A DNA stretch of 64,000 bases from Halodurantibacterium flavum (GTDB lineage Bacteria; Pseudomonadota; Alphaproteobacteria; Rhodobacterales; Rhodobacteraceae): the NCBI RefSeq assembly GCF_042681825.1, contig NZ_JBHUGH010000005.1:62001-126000 (forward strand). The letters run 5' to 3'. The first letter of the stretch is position 1; each line of letters opens with the position of its first letter. The notes beneath the pieces are model-generated. The model was given only the letters and a program-made list of their open reading frames with translations. It ran no database searches and was not told the origin of the DNA. The position numbers and the translations under genes are program-made. Shown here piece after piece: positions 18,782-26,919 of this stretch.

Positions 18782-19663
18782 ATGACGACCAGACCTGACA
18801 TTCTTTGCATCGGCTCGGTGCTGTGGGACATCATTGGCCGTTCGGCCGCCACGATGCGGCTGGGCAGCGATGTGCCGGGGCGGATCACCCGCCTGCCCGG
18901 CGGCGTCGCGATGAACATCGCGATGACCCTGCGCCGGTTCGGGTTCACGCCGGCGCTGCTGACCGCCATCGGCCGCGACGCCGAGGGGCAGGAACTGCTG
19001 GCCGCCTGCGCGCGCATGGGCATGGTGACCGACCATATCTATCTCTCCGACGACCTGCCGACCGACCGCTACATGGCGGTCGAGGGCGCGAACGGCCTGA
19101 TCGCGGCCATCGCCGATGCCCATTCGCTGGAGGCCGCGGGCGACAAGATCCTGCGGCCGCTTGCGGATGGGCGGCTGGGGGAATGGCGCGGCCCCGTGGC
19201 GCTTGACGGCAACCTGACCGAGGCGCTGCTGGCCGAGATCGGGCGCAGCCCCCTATTCGCCGCGGCCGACCTGCGCGTGGCCCCGGCGAGCCCGGGCAAG
19301 GCCGAACGTCTGACGCCGCTGCTTCACTGCCCGCAGGCGACGCTTTACGTCAATCTGGAAGAGGCCGGGCTGCTGTGTCTCACGCGGTTTCCGGATGCAG
19401 GCGCCGCCGCCGAGGCGCTGGTCGCACGCGGCGCTGCGCGCGTGCTGGTGACGGATGGCGGGCGGCTTTGTGCCGACGGGGCCAGCGGCGGGGTGCTGAC
19501 GGCGGTGCCGCCCCAAGTGCTCGTGACCCGGGTGACGGGCGCGGGCGACACCTTCATGGCGGCGCATATCGCCGCTGAAACGGCCGGCGCGGACCGGCAA
19601 GAGGCGCTGGAACGTGCCCTGCGCGCCGCCGCCGACTATGTATCAGGAGATATCGGTTCATGA
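18782..19663 (+). CDS. psuK: PfkB-family sugar kinase, probable pseudouridine kinase
   Basis: 293 aa. The PfkB signatures are the N-terminal GSVLWDIIGR and RLPGGVAMNIAMTLRRFG, and the C-terminal anion-hole/base motif VTGAGDTFMAAHIAA. Assignment to pseudouridine kinase rests on the next gene, psuG, which it overlaps by ATGA: the pair converts pseudouridine to pseudouridine 5'-phosphate and then to uracil plus ribose 5-phosphate. No dedicated pseudouridine importer is beside it. It is divergent from rpsB. Confidence 0.87.
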   Translation: MTTRPDILCIGSVLWDIIGRSAATMRLGSDVPGRITRLPGGVAMNIAMTLRRFGFTPALLTAIGRDAEGQELLAACARMGMVTDHIYLSDDLPTDRYMAVEGANGLIAAIADAHSLEAAGDKILRPLADGRLGEWRGPVALDGNLTEALLAEIGRSPLFAAADLRVAPASPGKAERLTPLLHCPQATLYVNLEEAGLLCLTRFPDAGAAAEALVARGAARVLVTDGGRLCADGASGGVLTAVPPQVLVTRVTGAGDTFMAAHIAAETAGADRQEALERALRAAADYVSGDIGS

Positions 19664-20574
19664 CTGCCCCGTTCGTGTTCGCGCCCGAGGTTGAAACGGC
19701 CCGCCGCAATGGCGCCCCCGTCGTCGCGCTCGAATCCACCATCATCACCCATGGGATGCCCTGGCCCCAGAATGTCGAGGCCGCGGCAAAGGTCGAACAG
19801 GTGGTCCGTGACGCCGGCGCCGTTCCTGCCACGATCGCCATCATGGACGGACGCATCCATATCGGCCTCACCGACGCCGAATTGCAGGCGCTGGGTCAGG
19901 CGCAGGACGTGATGAAGCTGAGCCGCGCCGATCTGGCCGCCTGCCTCGCCATGGGGCGGACGGGGGCGACGACCGTCGCTGCGACCATGATCTGCGCGCA
20001 TCTTGCCGGCATCGCGGTCTTTGCGACCGGCGGGATCGGCGGCGTCCATCGGGGGGCCGAGCACAGCTTTGACATCTCGGCCGACCTGCGGGAACTGTCG
20101 GAAACACCCGTCAGCGTGGTTGCGGCGGGGGCCAAGGCGATCCTCGACCTGCCCAAGACGCTCGAGGTTCTCGAAACGCTGGGCGTGCCGGTCATCACGC
20201 TGGGTCAGGATGAGTTTCCGGCCTTCTGGTCGCGCAGCTCGGGCCTGCCTTCGCCGCTGCGGATGAACGATGCGGCGGAGATCGCGGCGGCGCATCTGAT
20301 GCGGGGGCGCCTGGGGCTTCCGGGCGGGCAGCTGATCGCCAACCCGATCCCGGCCGGGGCAGAGATCGCGCGCGACGTGATGATCCCGGTCATCGAACAG
20401 GCGCTGGCAGAGGCCGAGGAACAGCGGATCGCGGCCAAGGGGGTCACGCCCTTTCTGCTTCAGCGCATCTTCGAGTTGACCGAAGGACGCTCGCTTGTGG
20501 CCAATATCGCGCTGGTCGAGAACAACGCCCGCCTCGCCGCGCAGATTGCGGCTCAAATCGCCGTACAGGCCTGA
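19660..20574 (+). CDS. psuG: Pseudouridine-5'-phosphate glycosidase
   Basis: 304 aa. It cleaves the C-C glycosidic bond of pseudouridine 5'-phosphate to uracil and ribose 5-phosphate. Family motifs: VALESTIITHGMPWPQN, VPATIAIMDGRIHIGL, GATTVAATMICAHLAGI, FATGGIGGVHRGAEHSFDIS and LIANPIPAGAEI. It is coupled to psuK by a 4-nt overlap. Confidence 0.96.
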   Translation: MTAPFVFAPEVETARRNGAPVVALESTIITHGMPWPQNVEAAAKVEQVVRDAGAVPATIAIMDGRIHIGLTDAELQALGQAQDVMKLSRADLAACLAMGRTGATTVAATMICAHLAGIAVFATGGIGGVHRGAEHSFDISADLRELSETPVSVVAAGAKAILDLPKTLEVLETLGVPVITLGQDEFPAFWSRSSGLPSPLRMNDAAEIAAAHLMRGRLGLPGGQLIANPIPAGAEIARDVMIPVIEQALAEAEEQRIAAKGVTPFLLQRIFELTEGRSLVANIALVENNARLAAQIAAQIAVQA

Positions 20575-20640
20575 CGGAACAGATTGTAATCGCCCCGCTT
20601 CGGCCCTAGGTTCCGCCTGCCCTTGCGTTGCGAGACGACG

Positions 20641-21324
20641 ATGAACCAGCCCGATCCGCTTCTTCCGCCGCGTCGCCGGACCCTGTTCGGCAGCCTGCGT
20701 GCCAGCTTTCTGACCGGACTGGTGGTCATCCTGCCGATCACGCTGACGCTTTGGCTGATCTGGGCCGCCATCGGCTGGATTGACGGCTGGGTCCTGCCCT
20801 TCGTCCCCGGCCCTTACCGGCCGCACAACTACATCGGCTACGATGTGCGCGGGCTTGGGGTCATCATCTTCCTCGTCTTCACGGTGCTGGTCGGATGGAT
20901 GGCCAAGGGGCTGATCGGCCGGTCGCTGATCGGCTGGGGCGAACGGCTGGTGGACCGGATGCCGATCGTGCGGTCAATCTACAGCGGCACGAAACAGATC
21001 GCCGAGACCGTCTTTGCCCAGACCGAGACGACCTTTGATCGCGCCTGTCTGGTGGAATACCCGCGCCCGGGGCTCTGGGCCATCGGCTTCATCTCGACCC
21101 AGGCCAAGGGCGAGGTCGCTTCGAAGGTGCCCGAGGACGGCACGATCCTGACCGTCTTTCTGCCGACGACACCGAACCCCACCTCGGGCTTCCTGCTGTT
21201 CGTGCCGGAACGGGATGCGATCATGCTCGACATGAAGATCGAGGATGCGGCCAAGCTCGTGATCTCTGCAGGTCTGGTCTATCCGAACCCGAAGGACCCG
21301 CGCCTGCCGCCGGCCAGACTGTGA
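20641..21324 (+). CDS. DUF502 family membrane protein
   Basis: 227 aa with two membrane helices (residues ~22-46 and ~72-95) and a soluble domain with the family motifs RMPIVRSIYSGTKQ, LVEYPRPGLWAIGF and FLPTTPNPTSGF. The function of DUF502 is unproven; plant relatives (COV family) act in membrane trafficking. ATG 20641 follows GCGAGACG. It may follow psuG on the same transcript (66-nt gap). It is convergent with the patatin gene. Confidence 0.87.
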   Translation: MNQPDPLLPPRRRTLFGSLRASFLTGLVVILPITLTLWLIWAAIGWIDGWVLPFVPGPYRPHNYIGYDVRGLGVIIFLVFTVLVGWMAKGLIGRSLIGWGERLVDRMPIVRSIYSGTKQIAETVFAQTETTFDRACLVEYPRPGLWAIGFISTQAKGEVASKVPEDGTILTVFLPTTPNPTSGFLLFVPERDAIMLDMKIEDAAKLVISAGLVYPNPKDPRLPPARL

Positions 21325-21327
21325 CGC

Positions 21328-22365
21328 CTAGTCCAGAACCTCTTCCAGCTTGAGCGTGGAGCAGTGCCCGAGATCGGCGCTGTGATCCTGCAGGAACCGG
21401 TCTGCGGCGGCGCGTCCAGCCTCTTTCAGCCGATACAAAAGTAGCGGAGACGGCACCAGCTTGGTCGTCTCGCTGAGCTGCGTCATCAGGTCGTCGTCCG
21501 AGATCATGTGCAGCAGAACGTCCTTGATCCCGCCATCGGTGATGGTGCCATGGGCCATCATTTCCTTGGAGAGCGCGATGGTCCGAAGTTCACGCAGCAA
21601 CGAAGAGTTGAAGCTTATCTCGTTGATACGGTTCATGATTTCCTGCGGCGTCGTCGGCAGCGTGTCGCGGCGCAAGGGATTGATGTTCACCACAACGATA
21701 TCACGCGGCAGTTCCTCGGCGAAGAGAGGAAAGAGCGCGGGATTGCCCGAATAGCCGCCGTCCCAGTAGGGTTCCGCCTCGCCCGTCACCGGATCGGGCA
21801 GATCGACCGCGCGGAACAGCGTCGGCAGGCAGGCAGAGGCGAGGATGACTTCGGTCGAAATCTCGTCCCCCGAAAAGACGCGCAGCTTGCCGGTCCGCAC
21901 ATTCGTCGCGGAAATGAACAGCTTTGGCCCCTCGCGTGAACAGACATGGCCGAAATGCAGGCGGCTGACGACGCGTTCAATCGGGTTTCGATAAAAGGGA
22001 CCAGAGGCATAGGGACTGAAAACACGGGTGGCGAGGTCAAGCGGCGTGAGCGCCGTGAACCCGTCCATGATGCGCGTCAACACACCCTGCGCCGGAAGGA
22101 CCGAGGAAAACCACCCGGTCAGGCGCATGTCCCCCACAGCCCCCATCTGCGCCCAGACCCAGTCCAGCACCTCGCGCGCCTGTGCAGGCCCGCCCTGCGT
22201 CAGACCCGCCTTCAGCGCGGCGCCGTTCAATGCGCCCGCCGAGGTGCCGGAGATTCCGGCGATTTCAATCGTCTCATCCTCCAGCAGCCGGTCGAGGACG
22301 CCCCAGGTATAGGCCCCGTGCGCGCCCCCGCCCTGAAGCGCAAGGTTGATCCGCCGCCGTGTCAT
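21328..22365 (-). CDS. Patatin-like phospholipase/esterase
   Basis: 345 aa. The oxyanion loop LALQGGGAHGAYTWG, the nucleophile elbow GISGTSAGALNG (Ser) and the second catalytic residue in WDGGYSGNPALFP form the patatin Ser-Asp dyad. It could hydrolyse lipids or stored polyhydroxybutyrate. The latter is suggested by its coupling to 3-hydroxybutyrate dehydrogenase (start and stop overlap as TGATG), an arrangement seen in other Rhodobacteraceae. No signal peptide is seen, so it is probably cytoplasmic. Confidence 0.9.
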   Translation of the reverse strand: MTRRRINLALQGGGAHGAYTWGVLDRLLEDETIEIAGISGTSAGALNGAALKAGLTQGGPAQAREVLDWVWAQMGAVGDMRLTGWFSSVLPAQGVLTRIMDGFTALTPLDLATRVFSPYASGPFYRNPIERVVSRLHFGHVCSREGPKLFISATNVRTGKLRVFSGDEISTEVILASACLPTLFRAVDLPDPVTGEAEPYWDGGYSGNPALFPLFAEELPRDIVVVNINPLRRDTLPTTPQEIMNRINEISFNSSLLRELRTIALSKEMMAHGTITDGGIKDVLLHMISDDDLMTQLSETTKLVPSPLLLYRLKEAGRAAADRFLQDHSADLGHCSTLKLEEVLD

Positions 22366-23153
22366 CAGAGCGCTGTCCAGCCGCCATCGACGCTGATTGT
22401 GGTGCCGGTAATCTGCTCTGCCGCGTCAGAACACAAAAAGACGGTCGTGCCACCGATCTGTTCTACCGTGGCGAACTGGCCCGAGGGCTGCCGGTCCAGC
22501 ATCACCTCACGGATCACCGTTTCGCGATCCATTCCGTGCTTTTTCATCTGGTCCGGGATCTGGGATTCAACCAGCGGCGTAAGCACATAGCCGGGGCAGA
22601 TCGCGTTGCAGGTGATCGGATCCCGCGCCGTCTCGAGCGCCGTCACCTTGGTCAGGCCCACGACCCCGTGCTTTGCGGCGACATAGGCGGACTTGTAAGG
22701 TGAGGCTGTCAGCCCATGCGCCGAGGCAATATTGACGACCCGCCCCCATCCGGCCGCCCGCATCATCGGCAGGGCCGCCGCCGTCGTGTGAAAGGCGGAA
22801 CTCAGGTTGATCGCAAGGATCGCGTTCCACTTGTCGACGGGAAATTCCTCGATCGCGGCGACGTGCTGGATGCCCGCGTTGTTCACCAGGATATCGCAGC
22901 GCCCGGCCTTGGCCACCAGCTGGCGACAGTCATCGCCGTCCGACATGTCGGCCGCGATGTAACGGACAGGGACGCCATGTTCGTCGGCGAGTCGGGCGGC
23001 CAGCGCATGATCCTCGTCCCGGTCGGTGAAGGAGTTGATGACGACCGAGGCGCCCGCGGCGGCCAGCGCCTCGGCCACGCCCAGTCCGATGCCCGAATTG
23101 GAACCCGTCACGATGGCGGTCTTGCCCGAAAGTTGCATGCCCGAATGTTGCAT
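22365..23153 (-). CDS. bdhA: 3-Hydroxybutyrate dehydrogenase (short-chain dehydrogenase)
   Basis: 262 aa from ATG 23153; starts at GTG 23180 or ATG 23138 are also possible. The NAD-binding loop IVTGSNSGIGLGVAE, the NNAGIQHVAAIEEFP segment, active-site SAHGLTASPYKSAYVAAKHGVVGL (Tyr-x3-Lys) and the CPGYVLTPLVESQIPDQMKKHGM tail are diagnostic of the NAD-dependent D-3-hydroxybutyrate enzyme. It oxidises 3-hydroxybutyrate to acetoacetate during PHB use. It is first in the operon with the patatin gene. Confidence 0.9.
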   Translation of the reverse strand: MQHSGMQLSGKTAIVTGSNSGIGLGVAEALAAAGASVVINSFTDRDEDHALAARLADEHGVPVRYIAADMSDGDDCRQLVAKAGRCDILVNNAGIQHVAAIEEFPVDKWNAILAINLSSAFHTTAAALPMMRAAGWGRVVNIASAHGLTASPYKSAYVAAKHGVVGLTKVTALETARDPITCNAICPGYVLTPLVESQIPDQMKKHGMDRETVIREVMLDRQPSGQFATVEQIGGTTVFLCSDAAEQITGTTISVDGGWTAL

Positions 23154-23235
23154 GGATGCCCCCACATCTGTGTCCTGCACCCCTCAAACTTAGATGCTGC
23201 AAGTGCGAAAGGAAGATGGAACTTCCGTAACTGCC

Positions 23236-23264
23236 AAAAAAAACGCCCGCGAAAAAGCGGGCGT
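23236..23264 (-). terminator. Strong Rho-independent terminator with no protein gene upstream
   Basis: On the minus strand a perfect 8-bp stem (ACGCCCGC/GCGGGCGT, 23243-23250 and 23257-23264) is followed by eight Ts (23243-23236). No minus-strand gene lies to its right, so it must end an unannotated transcript, or act antisense in the bdhA upstream region. Confidence 0.88.
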
Positions 23265-23345
23265 CAAGTTATTGAGGCAGGTTTCATACAGGCAAGAAAC
23301 CTATCGAGCAGTAAGGCCCTTATAAGCCTATCTCCGCCGGGGGCC
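23236..23345 (-). ncRNA. Candidate small RNA ending at the orphan terminator
   Basis: Going leftward on the minus strand from ~23345 there is a short stem AGGC/GCCT, the 8-bp palindrome CTTATAAG, then a perfect 7-bp hairpin AGGTTTC/GAAACCT (23296-23302 with 23279-23285), a ~14-nt single-stranded stretch, and the strong terminator. There is no credible reading frame. The 5' end is not defined; ~23345 is a guess. I do not recognise the family (not SRP RNA, tmRNA or RNase P). Confidence 0.45.
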
Positions 23346-23425
23346 AAGCTAAAAGTTTGAAAAGGCGGGCAAGCGGCGGTAGCGTCGTGGCAAAAGAACA
23401 ATCGGGGCAGAAGGATAATCGCGGC

Positions 23426-25225
23426 ATGAAGAACGCATTCGCACCCCTCATTCGCGGGTTGGCGCTGGGGCTTGCCCTTGCGGCGACACAGGCGGTTGCG
23501 GAGCCCGTGCATGGCATAGCTATGTATGGGGAACCTGCGCTTCCACCGGATTTTGCGCATCTGCCCCATGTGAACCCCGACGCGCCCCAGGGCGGGCGGA
23601 TCGTCTTTGGCGAATTGGGCGGGTTCGACGCGCTCAACCCCTATGTCATCCGGGGGCGGTCGCCCGGCCCCGTGCGCATCCTGTCGGTCGAATCGCTGAT
23701 GGGCCGCAGCTATGATGAACCCTTCACGCTCTACGCCCTGCTCGCCGAATCGTTGGAGACCGACGATGACCGCAGCTTCGTTGAATTCACGTTAAGGGAA
23801 GAGGCTCGATTCTCCGACGGCAGCCCCGTCACGGTCGAGGATGTCATGTTCTCGATGGAGACGCTCGGCACCCTCGGCAGCCCGATCTACCACGCGGCCT
23901 GGTCCAAGATCGAGACGATGGAACAGACGGGCCCGCGGTCGGTCCGCTTCACCTTTACCGAAGCCGACCGCGAGATGCCGCTGATCCTCGGCCTGCGTCC
24001 CATCCTGAAAAAGGCGCAGTGGGAGGGCAAGGATTTCGCCACCACCGATGAAATCCCCATCGGATCCGGGCCCTACATCGTGGCGGCCCATGAATTCGGC
24101 CGCCAGATCACCTTTCGCAAGAACCCGGACTGGTGGGCCGCCGACCTGCCCTTTTATCGCGGCCAGCATAACTTCGACGAAATCCGCTACGACTATTACG
24201 CCGACGCCAATGTGATGTTCGAGGCGTTCAAGGCGGGCGCCATCGACACTTATCGCGAATTCAACGCCGCGCGCTGGCAGAGCGCCTATGACTTCCCTGC
24301 CCTGCGGCGCGGTGAGATCGTGAAGTCCGAGTTCCCGCATCAACGCCCCTCGGGCCTGACGGGGCTGGTGATGAACACGCGCCGCCCGATATTCGCCGAC
24401 TGGCGTGTGCGCGAGGCGATGATTCAGGCCTTCAATTTCGAACAGGCGAACGAGACGCTGACCGGTGGCGTCGAGCCGCGCATCACCTCCTACTTTTCGA
24501 ACTCGCCGCTGGGCATGGATCACGGACCGGCTGCGGGCGCAGTGCTTGCGCTGCTGGAACCCCATGCCGCCGACCTCCTGCCGGGCGCGGTTGATGGCTA
24601 TGCCCTGCCCGAGGCGCGCGATCCGGCCAACCGCGCCGGCATCCGCAGCGCGACGCGCCTCTTGCAAGAGGCCGGATGGACCATCACCGATGGCGTTCTG
24701 CGCAATGAGGCCGGCCAGCCCTTTGTCATCGAGATCCTGCTGCAACAGGGTCAGTCCGAGGCACAAAGCATTGCGGCGATCTATTCCGAGGCGCTGCGGC
24801 GGCTGGGGATCACCGTGCGGGTCGCAGCGGTGGACAGCGCGCAATATGTCGAACGCACGAACAACCGGCAGTTCGACATGACGTGGTTCGCGCGCTCGGC
24901 CTCACTCAGCCCCGGGAACGAACAGATCGCCTATTGGGGCAGCGCAACGGCCGAGCTTCCGGGGACGCGCAACTGGATGGGCATGACAGACCCGGTGGCG
25001 GATGCGATGATCCGGCATCTGCTGACCTCGCGCACGCAAGACGAACTGGTCGCCGCCGCTCAGGCATTGGACAGGGTGCTGATGACCGGGCGCTATGTGG
25101 TGCCGACCTGGTTTGCCCCGGTCGGCCGCGTCGCCCACCGGCGCGAACTGCACGCGCCCGAGGTCGTGCCACTCTATGGCGACTGGCTGGGCTTCCAGCC
25201 CGAAGTCTGGTGGTTCGAGGAATGA
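23426..25225 (+). CDS. Extracellular solute-binding protein, family 5 (YejA-like peptide binding)
   Basis: 599 aa. The signal peptide ends near AVAEPVHG. The mature protein opens with GIAMYGEPALPPDFAHLPHVNPDAPQGG, the hallmark of YejA/microcin-C-type binding proteins, and later carries FKAGAIDTYREFNAARW. These deliver oligopeptides or peptide-like compounds to a Yej-type ABC importer. No permease or ATPase genes follow. ATG 23426 has an AAGGATAA site. The entericidin-like gene overlaps or abuts the stop codon. Confidence 0.9.
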   Translation: MKNAFAPLIRGLALGLALAATQAVAEPVHGIAMYGEPALPPDFAHLPHVNPDAPQGGRIVFGELGGFDALNPYVIRGRSPGPVRILSVESLMGRSYDEPFTLYALLAESLETDDDRSFVEFTLREEARFSDGSPVTVEDVMFSMETLGTLGSPIYHAAWSKIETMEQTGPRSVRFTFTEADREMPLILGLRPILKKAQWEGKDFATTDEIPIGSGPYIVAAHEFGRQITFRKNPDWWAADLPFYRGQHNFDEIRYDYYADANVMFEAFKAGAIDTYREFNAARWQSAYDFPALRRGEIVKSEFPHQRPSGLTGLVMNTRRPIFADWRVREAMIQAFNFEQANETLTGGVEPRITSYFSNSPLGMDHGPAAGAVLALLEPHAADLLPGAVDGYALPEARDPANRAGIRSATRLLQEAGWTITDGVLRNEAGQPFVIEILLQQGQSEAQSIAAIYSEALRRLGITVRVAAVDSAQYVERTNNRQFDMTWFARSASLSPGNEQIAYWGSATAELPGTRNWMGMTDPVADAMIRHLLTSRTQDELVAAAQALDRVLMTGRYVVPTWFAPVGRVAHRRELHAPEVVPLYGDWLGFQPEVWWFEE

Positions 25226-25230
25226 CGGGG

Positions 25231-25350
25231 ATGACAGCGATGCGGATCTTGATGACCGGTCTCTTCCTCACGCTCGCGGCGTGCAACACGGTCGAGGGCG
25301 TGGGCCGCGACATCTCCGGCGGCGCACAACGGGTCGGAAGCTGGTTCTGA
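25231..25350 (+). CDS. Entericidin A/B family small lipoprotein
   Basis: 39 aa, too short for most gene callers. A helical signal (MRILMTGLFLTL) ends in the lipobox LAAC; the mature peptide CNTVEGVGRDISGGAQRV matches the entericidin family (NTxxGxGxDixxxG). Entericidins are tiny outer-membrane or envelope lipoproteins of toxin/antidote origin in enterobacteria; here the role is unknown. The start at 25231 is preferred because GAGGA (25217-25221) is 9 nt upstream; ATGs at 25222 (overlapping the previous stop) and 25240 are in frame. Probably co-transcribed with the binding protein. Confidence 0.8.
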   Translation: MTAMRILMTGLFLTLAACNTVEGVGRDISGGAQRVGSWF

Positions 25351-25746
25351 ACGGGAAAATGAGAAGCGGAGCCGACCAGCGACCGTGATCCCCGGGCCGC
25401 CCCACGAAATAGGTGGCGATACCCTCAACTTTATGCCCTGACATGGATTCCGAGGATTTCGGCCCTGCTGGGTAGACGGGGATCAAGCGACGCGCCGGGG
25501 TTCGTCGTGCGGTGGAGGTGAACGCGGCGCCACAGAACGTCGGGACAAAGCGCTGCTGATACGTTATCGCCACACGCGCGAAGCCCCCGGATGGCGCGGC
25601 ATGTGGTGATACCGGGGCCTGAGGGCTCACCAGTTGTTTTGCGCAACCACCGCGCTGAGAAGACGGCTTCGGTCAGGCAGTCCGCCACGACCCGCGCTGA
25701 TCAATCACACATCGTCCATCAGTCGGCAGCCGCCAGCGGATGACGT
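25351..25746. other. 396-bp intergenic region, no gene recognised
   Basis: Between the entericidin gene and acr3. Several short open frames exist on both strands, but none shows a family signature or convincing ribosome site. I see no RNA gene or terminator; it may be decayed sequence. Confidence 0.5.
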
Positions 25747-26799
25747 TCAGCCGCCGGCCTGGGGAAAGCGCGCGCGGGTGCGGTTCGCAAAGGCCACGAG
25801 CGACAGCATCACCGGCACCTCGACCAGCACGCCGACCACCGTCGCCAGCGCCGCGCCCGAATGCAGGCCAAAGAGGCTGATGGCGACCGCGACCGCGAGT
25901 TCAAAGAAGTTCGAGGTGCCGATCATCGCGCAGGGCGCCGCGATACGGTGCGGCACGCGCAGCAGCCAGGCGGCGCCATAGCCGAGCGCGAAGATCAGAT
26001 AGCTCTGGATCAGGATCGGGACGGCGATCAGCGCGATGATCGCCGGGCGGTCGAGGATCGTCTGGCCCTGCAGGCCAAAGAGGATCGCCACGGTCGCGAT
26101 CAGCCCGATCATGGACCAGGGCTTCACCCGCCCCGAGAATGCCTCGATCCGGGCGGGGCCGCCAAGCGCGCGCCGCGTCAGGAGGCCCGCCGCCAGCGGC
26201 AGCACGACATAAAGGACCGTCGCCAGTACCAGCGTCTGCCACGGTACGTTGATCTCGGTCACGCCCAGCAGCAGGGCGACGATGGGCGCAAAGGCCACGA
26301 CCATGATGATGTCATTCACCGAGACCTGTACCAGCGTATAGGTCGCATCGCCACGGGTCAGCTGCGACCAGACGAAGACCATCGCGGTGCAGGGGGCCGC
26401 CCCCAGAAGGATCAGCCCGGCGATATATTGCTGCGCATCCTCGGGCGCGATCCACGGGGCGAAGACATGGTCGAAGAACAGGACCGCCAGCAGCGCCATC
26501 GTGAAGGGCTTGATGAGCCAGTTGACCGCCAGCGTGATGAGCAGCCCCCTGGGCTGGCGCGCCACGCCTGCGACCGCCCGGAAGTCCACATTGACCATCA
26601 TCGGATAGACCATCGCCCAGATCAGCACGGCGACGACGAGATTGATCGAGGCGATCTCGGCCCTGGCCACAGCCTGCACCAGCCCGGGGGCCAGCGACCC
26701 GAGGGCCAGCCCCGCCACCATCGCCAGCCCGACCCAGAGGGTCAGCCAGCGCTCGAACGGTCCAAGGGCGTCGATCTGTGGCTGTGTCGTGTCCGTCAT
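25747..26799 (-). CDS. acr3: ACR3-family arsenite efflux transporter
   Basis: 350 aa, about ten membrane helices. ACR3 marks include NLVVAVLIWAMVYPMMVNVDF, LLGAAPCTAMVFVWSQLTRGDATYTLVQVSVNDI (with the essential Cys) and IGTSNFFELAVAVAISLFG. It exports arsenite (and possibly antimonite) from the cytoplasm. ATG 26799 is preferred over a TTG nine bases upstream because GGGAAGG lies at the right distance. It is last in a minus-strand set arsR - MFS - acr3, so arsenic responsiveness is likely. Confidence 0.95.
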   Translation of the reverse strand: MTDTTQPQIDALGPFERWLTLWVGLAMVAGLALGSLAPGLVQAVARAEIASINLVVAVLIWAMVYPMMVNVDFRAVAGVARQPRGLLITLAVNWLIKPFTMALLAVLFFDHVFAPWIAPEDAQQYIAGLILLGAAPCTAMVFVWSQLTRGDATYTLVQVSVNDIIMVVAFAPIVALLLGVTEINVPWQTLVLATVLYVVLPLAAGLLTRRALGGPARIEAFSGRVKPWSMIGLIATVAILFGLQGQTILDRPAIIALIAVPILIQSYLIFALGYGAAWLLRVPHRIAAPCAMIGTSNFFELAVAVAISLFGLHSGAALATVVGVLVEVPVMLSLVAFANRTRARFPQAGG

Positions 26800-26919
26800 C
26801 GTGGTCAAGCCTTCCCGTAGTTCGTGATCTTCCGTTGCAGGTGATGGTCCGGAACCGACGCCGGCCAGTATCCGCCGGCCCGACCACGCCTTACTGCCGG
26901 GCAGCCGTTTATTGAAGCC

